Assembly: GCA_902577765.1 (NCBI GenBank)
Contig: CACHAK010000007.1
Location: 1 to 64,000, forward strand
Direction of reading: 5' to 3'
From: an uncultured Pelagibacteraceae bacterium
Lineage (GTDB): Bacteria > Pseudomonadota > Alphaproteobacteria > Pelagibacterales > AG-422-B15
Length of the DNA: 64,000 nucleotides
Of the stretch, positions 59,403-64,000 are shown piece after piece. The number at the start of each line of letters is the position of its first letter. Position 1 is the first letter of the stretch. The position numbers and the translations under genes are program-made. The notes below the pieces were generated by a model. That model saw nothing but the letters and a program-made list of their open reading frames with translations. It was not told where the DNA came from and did not search any database.

Positions 59403-61418
59403 CTAGTTTTTGTCTAAGAAGCTTTTTAAAAGTTTGGCCCTGGTAGGATGCTTAAGCTTTCTAAGTGCTTTGGCTTCAATCTGCCTAATTCTTTCCCTAG
59501 TGACAGAAAATTGCTGACCAACTTCCTCAAGTGTATGATCTGAATTCATACCTATACCAAATCGCATTCTTAAAACTCTTTCTTCGCGAGGAGTTAGAGA
59601 GGATAATATCTTTGTTGTCGTTTGCCTTAGATTAGAGTGAATAGCTGCATCAATCGGGATTACAGCATTTTCATCCTGAATGAAATCTCCTAAATGACTA
59701 TCTTCTTCATCACCAACCGGTGTTTCAAGACTAACAGGCTCTTTAGCAATTTTTAGTACCTTCCTAACTTTTTCAAGTGGCATGTTTAACTTTTTGGAAA
59801 TTTCTTCTGGAGTAGGTTCTCTTCCAATTTCATTTAATAAAAGCCTCTGAGTTCTAACGATTTTATTGATTGTTTCAATCATGTGTACTGGGATGCGGAT
59901 CGTTCTTGCTTGGTCAGCTATTGATCGAGTGATTGCCTGTCTGATCCACCAAGTTGCATAAGTAGAAAATTTATACCCTCGTCTGTACTCGAATTTATCA
60001 ACTGCTTTCATTAAACCAATATTGCCTTCTTGGATAAGATCTAAAAACTGTAAGCCTCTATTTGTATATTTTTTAGCAATTGAAATAACAAGGCGGAGAT
60101 TAGCCTCTATCATTTCTTTTTTTGCAATACTTGACTCTCTCTCTCCTTTTTGAACATTACTCACAATTCTTTTAAATTCATTCAATGTTAAACCTATATT
60201 GCTCGCTGCAGCTCTAACCTCATTCATAATATTTTTAATATTGTTTTTTTCTTGTTTCACGAATTTTTCCCAGCCAGAAAGTCTTGTTATTTTTCTGAGC
60301 CAATAGGGATTATTTTCATTACCAATATATTTGTCCAAAAATTCATCTCTAGATATTTTATATTGTACAGCAAGTCTCAATAGCTTCCCCTCTAGTGAGA
60401 CAATTGTTTTATTAATTACATATAACTTATTTATTAATTCCTCGATTTTATTCGTATTTATTTGTAAACCTTTGATTAATTCGACAACTACTGCTTTCGA
60501 GGTCTGATAACTTTTTTCTGATCTAGCTGGAAATTCTTTACCCTTTTCCTGAAAAGCAATCTTATCTTTTTGTAATTTTTGCAGCTTCTTGAAACTTTTA
60601 TTTAACTTTTTAAATGTTTCCAGTATCTGAGGCTTAAGCTCCTCTTCCATAATTGCTATTGAAACATTTAACTCATCGTCGGTGTCTTCGTATTCTTCTA
60701 TTGCCTGATCAGAAGAGCTCTCAATTGTTGACTCAGTATCATCACCATAAGTTGAAGATTTTTTTTCAGCCTCTTTTCTTTTACGGATTTCTTCTTTTTC
60801 TTCTTGCTCCTTCCGTTTTTTAGCCTCCTTAATTTTCTTACTAAGTTCCTTTTTGTTTGGAGACTCTTCAAAAAGTGATTCTAAGTCAATTACCTCTCTT
60901 AACGTAATTTTTTCTGCTATTATGTCATCTCTCCAGTCAAGAATGGCTTGAAGTGTTAGAGGACTCTCACATAAGCCAGATATCATTGCCTCTTGTCCTG
61001 CTTCTATTCTTTTTGCTATAGCAATTTCGCCCTCACGAGATAGTAGATCGACGGTGCCCATTTCTCTAAGATATAGTTTAACTGGATCATCCGTTTTTTC
61101 TGTTCCAGACTTAACTCCTGCTACCTCATCTTCTTTGTCTTCATCGTTATCTGAGTCATCTGAATCAATAATGTCAAAACCTGCTTGTGATAATTTAGTG
61201 GTATATTGTTCGATCTGCTCTGAGGTAAATTTATCTTCCGGAAATGATTTTTTTATTAGTTCATTAGTAAGATAACCATCTTTCTTACCTTGTTTTATAA
61301 GTTTTTTGATTATAGATTTCTCTAAATCTAAAACTGGTCCATCCTGTTCTATTGTATTTGAATGTAAAGACTCAGACTCAGGTTTGACCTGCTTTTTCTT
61401 TCTACCTCTTTTTTTCAT
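59403..61418 (-). CDS. rpoD: primary sigma factor sigma70
   Basis: Main sigma subunit of RNA polymerase. The 671-aa protein has region 1.1 ([19 protein letters not shown]), an acidic and Lys/Glu-rich non-conserved region (about 185-260), region 1.2 ([17 protein letters not shown] near 115), region 2 ([40 protein letters not shown]) and region 4 ([20 protein letters not shown], ending HPTRAKLL). Full length and complete. It is 1 base after dnaG, forming the usual dnaG-rpoD pair. Confidence 0.98.
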   Translation of the reverse strand: MKKRGRKKKQVKPESESLHSNTIEQDGPVLDLEKSIIKKLIKQGKKDGYLTNELIKKSFPEDKFTSEQIEQYTTKLSQAGFDIIDSDDSDNDEDKEDEVAGVKSGTEKTDDPVKLYLREMGTVDLLSREGEIAIAKRIEAGQEAMISGLCESPLTLQAILDWRDDIIAEKITLREVIDLESLFEESPNKKELSKKIKEAKKRKEQEEKEEIRKRKEAEKKSSTYGDDTESTIESSSDQAIEEYEDTDDELNVSIAIMEEELKPQILETFKKLNKSFKKLQKLQKDKIAFQEKGKEFPARSEKSYQTSKAVVVELIKGLQINTNKIEELINKLYVINKTIVSLEGKLLRLAVQYKISRDEFLDKYIGNENNPYWLRKITRLSGWEKFVKQEKNNIKNIMNEVRAAASNIGLTLNEFKRIVSNVQKGERESSIAKKEMIEANLRLVISIAKKYTNRGLQFLDLIQEGNIGLMKAVDKFEYRRGYKFSTYATWWIRQAITRSIADQARTIRIPVHMIETINKIVRTQRLLLNEIGREPTPEEISKKLNMPLEKVRKVLKIAKEPVSLETPVGDEEDSHLGDFIQDENAVIPIDAAIHSNLRQTTTKILSSLTPREERVLRMRFGIGMNSDHTLEEVGQQFSVTRERIRQIEAKALRKLKHPTRAKLLKSFLDKN

Positions 61419-61419
61419 T

Positions 61420-63225
61420 TTAATTTTTACTGATACTTTCTTTTTTTATTCTTAGAAAATTTTCAAAACTTTCTTCATCCATTTTTTCTTCCAAATTGTT
61501 TAGTGCAATATTTAAATCACCTTCATTTAGTAAATTTTTATGCAAATCCAACAATCCCGTAAAGCCTTTTTCTACTTCTTCTTTAGTGTTATTTATAATT
61601 GAACGATAAGTATTTAACAATTTTGGCTGAAAAATATAATTCAGCTCTCGATCTAACCCCTTATTCGTTAAATAAGACTTTAAATCAATATTTTCAAGCT
61701 CTTTATCTCTATTAGATACTGAGAACTCAAGAATTGTAGATATTAATGAACCTAAATTTAGATCATTAAAGCTAATTTTTCCTAGTTCTTCAGCATGCTG
61801 CGAGATTAAGAAGGGGTTTTCGATCAAGCAAATTAGTATTATTTTTTCTCTCGTCACTGAGTCGTGGGTTTGCTTTTTGACTCTATCACTTTTAAGAATT
61901 TCAGAGGATATTTTATTTTTTCTTAAATTATACTTTAAATCTTTATTAATATTTTTTACAAATTTTAAATCACTTAATTTGTCATTAAAAAAATTTATAT
62001 AATATTCACGAACTACTTTATTATTTATTTTTTCTGAAATCATCTTTATTCTTTTTTCAAATCCAGCTTTTTTTTCAGGCGTTGAAGTATCTTCTTTATC
62101 TACTTCTGTTGACCAAATAAACTCAGATAATGATAACGAATTATCAATTATTTTTTGTAAATTATTTGAATTATTTCTTTTTAAGTAATCGTCTGGATCA
62201 TAGTCCTTAGGAAGCAAACAAATTCTAAGTGAATGATCAGGTAATAAATTATTTAATGCTAGCCAAGCCGCTCTTTGCGAAGCTTTAAGGCCAGCTTCGT
62301 CTCCATCAAACATTATAATTGGATTTTCACAAACCTTCCATGCTCTTTCAAGTTGATAGCTTGTTAGAGCAGTACCTAGTGGCGCTACAGATGTTTTGAA
62401 ATTATTTTGATATAAGGTAATTACATCCATGTAACCCTCAACAATAATCAAATCTTTCGGTTTTCTATTTTCTTCAGTAGCAAGATTTAAATTGTATAGT
62501 TGAAAACTTTTTTTAAAGATTGGACTATCCGATGAATTTATATATTTAATATTTGAATTATCTAGGGCTCTTCCTCCAAAAGCAATTATATTTGATTTAT
62601 AGTCTTTAATTGGAAACATAAATCTATTACGAAAGAAGTCATAGAATTCATCATTTTTATTATTAGATCTTTTTATAAGGCCAACTGAGATTGCATCATT
62701 GATGTTGAACCCATTATGCTTAAAGTGGTTATATAAATTATTTTTCCCTGAGCCAGAGTAACCCAACTCAAATTTCTTGATTGCCATTTCATCTATTGAT
62801 CTTTTTTCTATATACTTTTTTGCTTCAATGCTCTTTTCAAGTTGTGTTTTAAAATAATTATTGGCTTCATTCATAATTTTTCTTAAGCTTGAAAAATCTT
62901 TCTCAACATAATTTGGATCTCTAATAATACCTGTGTCAGGGTTCATCCCTGCTTGTTTTGCTAAGTATTCAATTGACTCTGGATAAGACATATTTTTATG
63001 TTTCATTAAAAAAGAAAATATATCTCCATGTTCAGCACTACTAAAACAATGATAGAATTCTTTTTCATCATTAACTGTAAATGAAGGCGTCTTTTCACTT
63101 TTAAAAGGGCTTAACCCTACAAACTCATTACCTCTTTGGGTAAGTTTTACAAACTTTCCTACAACTTCCGAGACTCTTAATCTAGATTTAATTTCTCCAA
63201 TAAACTCTTTAGAATATCTAGGCAT
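61420..63225 (-). CDS. dnaG: DNA primase DnaG
   Basis: Makes RNA primers for replication. The 601-aa protein has an N-terminal zinc-finger-like domain, the TOPRIM catalytic core ([14 protein letters not shown] and [16 protein letters not shown], about 255-320), and a C-terminal DnaB-binding part. In the finger, [13 protein letters not shown] and [10 protein letters not shown] replace the standard C..H / C..C pattern: Ser39, Lys42, Cys60 and Ser63, so only one of four usual zinc ligands remains. TOPRIM acidic residues appear intact. Upstream of rpoD as in many proteobacteria. Confidence 0.94.
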   Translation of the reverse strand: MPRYSKEFIGEIKSRLRVSEVVGKFVKLTQRGNEFVGLSPFKSEKTPSFTVNDEKEFYHCFSSAEHGDIFSFLMKHKNMSYPESIEYLAKQAGMNPDTGIIRDPNYVEKDFSSLRKIMNEANNYFKTQLEKSIEAKKYIEKRSIDEMAIKKFELGYSGSGKNNLYNHFKHNGFNINDAISVGLIKRSNNKNDEFYDFFRNRFMFPIKDYKSNIIAFGGRALDNSNIKYINSSDSPIFKKSFQLYNLNLATEENRKPKDLIIVEGYMDVITLYQNNFKTSVAPLGTALTSYQLERAWKVCENPIIMFDGDEAGLKASQRAAWLALNNLLPDHSLRICLLPKDYDPDDYLKRNNSNNLQKIIDNSLSLSEFIWSTEVDKEDTSTPEKKAGFEKRIKMISEKINNKVVREYYINFFNDKLSDLKFVKNINKDLKYNLRKNKISSEILKSDRVKKQTHDSVTREKIILICLIENPFLISQHAEELGKISFNDLNLGSLISTILEFSVSNRDKELENIDLKSYLTNKGLDRELNYIFQPKLLNTYRSIINNTKEEVEKGFTGLLDLHKNLLNEGDLNIALNNLEEKMDEESFENFLRIKKESISKN

Positions 63226-63278
63226 TGATTAAGTATATTACGTGAGAGCTGGAAAGAATAGTTATCAAATTTTTAAAA

Positions 63279-63731
63279 TTATTGAAGTTTTTCCTTGATA
63301 AGCTTACTCGCAAGAGAAATATCAAGGGCAGGAGAACTATTTTCTTTTAAATATTTAATGACTTTTCCTATTTCCTTAATAGACTTTGCTTCAGTTGCAT
63401 TAATTGCATCTTCACAAGCAGTAATCGTATCTTCTTCCCCTAGCTGTTTAGGAAGAAACTCACTTATAATTTCAATTTCACTATTTTCTTTTTTGACAAG
63501 TTCATCACGTCCAGCCTTTTTAAACATATCAATAGAGTCATTTCTTTGCTTCACCATTTTTTTAAGAAGACTAATAATTGTATCATCTGATATAGTAGAG
63601 TCTTCACCTGAAGATCGGCTTGCAATTTCTTTATCTTTTATAGCGGCAAGAACTAGTCTTAATGTATGGATTCTCTCTTTATCGCCTTTTTTGAGCGCAT
63701 TAGATAATTCTGTTGAGATATTTTCTTTCAT
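63279..63731 (-). CDS. yqeY: GatB/YqeY domain protein
   Basis: A 150-aa YqeY-like protein sharing the tRNA-binding tail domain of GatB. It opens with STELSNALKKGDKERIHTLR, followed by LVLAAIKDKEIASR and SLLKKMVKQRNDSIDMF, then NSEIEIISEFLPKQLGEEDT; the C terminus LASKLIKEKL is standard. Widely placed between dnaG and carA in alphaproteobacteria, with carA divergent here. Exact role, likely in tRNA amidation or binding, is unproven. Confidence 0.92.
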   Translation of the reverse strand: MKENISTELSNALKKGDKERIHTLRLVLAAIKDKEIASRSSGEDSTISDDTIISLLKKMVKQRNDSIDMFKKAGRDELVKKENSEIEIISEFLPKQLGEEDTITACEDAINATEAKSIKEIGKVIKYLKENSSPALDISLASKLIKEKLQ

Positions 63732-63861
63732 TTAAAGTAATCATAAAACCTATATCATCAAATATATTGTTGCAATATTAGATCAATATTTATTATCTTA
63801 TCTAACTGTTGCATGAATTACCCATTTGCACTAAATTTCTATAAATCTAGAATCAGTACAT

Positions 63862-64000
63862 ATGTCAAAGTCGATTAGGTTGAAAAAAGATCGTGCAGCA
63901 GCTCGATCTAAACCTATTGAAGGCCAGCTTATCCTCGAAGATGGTTCCCACTTTAATGGAATAAAAATTGGCTCTCCAAACATGGAAATTGGAGAGGTAT
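63862..64000 (+). CDS. carA: carbamoyl phosphate synthase small subunit, 5' part only
   Basis: The first 46 codons of an ORF running past the window end. The residues GQLILEDGSHFNGIKIG followed by EIGEV match the N terminus of CarA, the glutamine-hydrolysing subunit that feeds arginine and pyrimidine synthesis. There is a basic extension (SKSIRLKKDRAAARSKP) before the conserved part. Divergent from yqeY, as in many alphaproteobacteria. The rest and carB would be beyond the edge. Confidence 0.85.
   Translation, partial: MSKSIRLKKDRAAARSKPIEGQLILEDGSHFNGIKIGSPNMEIGEV

Noticed and set aside
63295-63735. A 146-codon + strand frame opposite yqeY
   Set aside because: Composition is Ser/Ile/Leu-rich shadow coding; yqeY on the minus strand has recognised motifs and standard length.

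Overview
The window is AT-rich, gene-dense bacterial chromosome and reads as a small-genome, marine-type alphaproteobacterium. Evidence for this class is a circularly permuted (two-piece) tmRNA gene, an FtsZ ending in the [10 protein letters not shown]-type tail, a ribbon-helix-helix gene beside fumC, and the hflK-hflC-DUF2065-degP and rpoD-dnaG-yqeY//carA neighbourhoods. Spacers are short, stop/start overlaps are common, and I see no insertion sequence, prophage or CRISPR array. Genus and order cannot be fixed from the sequence alone.

Layout. (1) 1-10.7 kb, minus strand: mreB; branched-chain amino acid genes leuA, ilvC, ilvH, ilvI; then miaA and the membrane quality-control operon hflK-hflC-DUF2065-degP. 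leuA is preceded by a short reading frame with a leucine codon run and a hairpin, which looks like a leucine attenuator. (2) 10.8-18.9 kb: mrp, thyX (convergent), the permuted ssrA, fumC, a small RHH protein, a UvrD/PcrA helicase and aminopeptidase P. (3) 18.8-40.4 kb, minus strand: a nearly unbroken division and cell wall (dcw) cluster. In transcription order it runs mraZ, ftsZ, rsmH, ftsL, ftsI, murE, murF, mraY, murD, ftsW, murG, murC, murB, ddl, ftsQ, ftsA, lpxC, bamD, ligA. ftsZ lies between mraZ and rsmH instead of after ftsA, and the mraZ leader carries five TGGG boxes at exact 10-bp spacing. (4) 40.5-44.1 kb: RNase P RNA, an AmpD-type amidase, an EamA transporter, and mlaA-mlaC. (5) 44.1-57.4 kb: an accessory-looking region. 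It holds a long minus-strand run of small-molecule enzymes: alpha/beta hydrolase, old-yellow-enzyme family oxidoreductase, TPR protein, SRAP peptidase, BT1/MFS transporter, a 55-residue membrane peptide, GST, a Cys-rich propeller-like protein, a serine hydrolase, an ABM-fold protein, a methyltransferase, a DUF2805 protein and a rhodanese. A second methyltransferase / GST / TauD-like group follows. (6) 57.6-64 kb: two lipoproteins (one a PDZ plus M48 peptidase), a CAU-anticodon tRNA (probably tRNA-Ile2), rpoD, dnaG, yqeY and the start of carA.

How it fits together: most of the window is housekeeping (envelope growth, division, branched-chain amino acids, replication and transcription initiation). 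The points most worth a second look are the relocated ftsZ with DNA-identical linker repeats, the MraZ box array over the promoter, the predicted leuA attenuator, a primase lacking most of its zinc ligands, a very short tmRNA tag, and the unassigned multi-gene run at 45.6-54.7 kb. All functions are read from motifs, lengths and neighbours; no database search was run.
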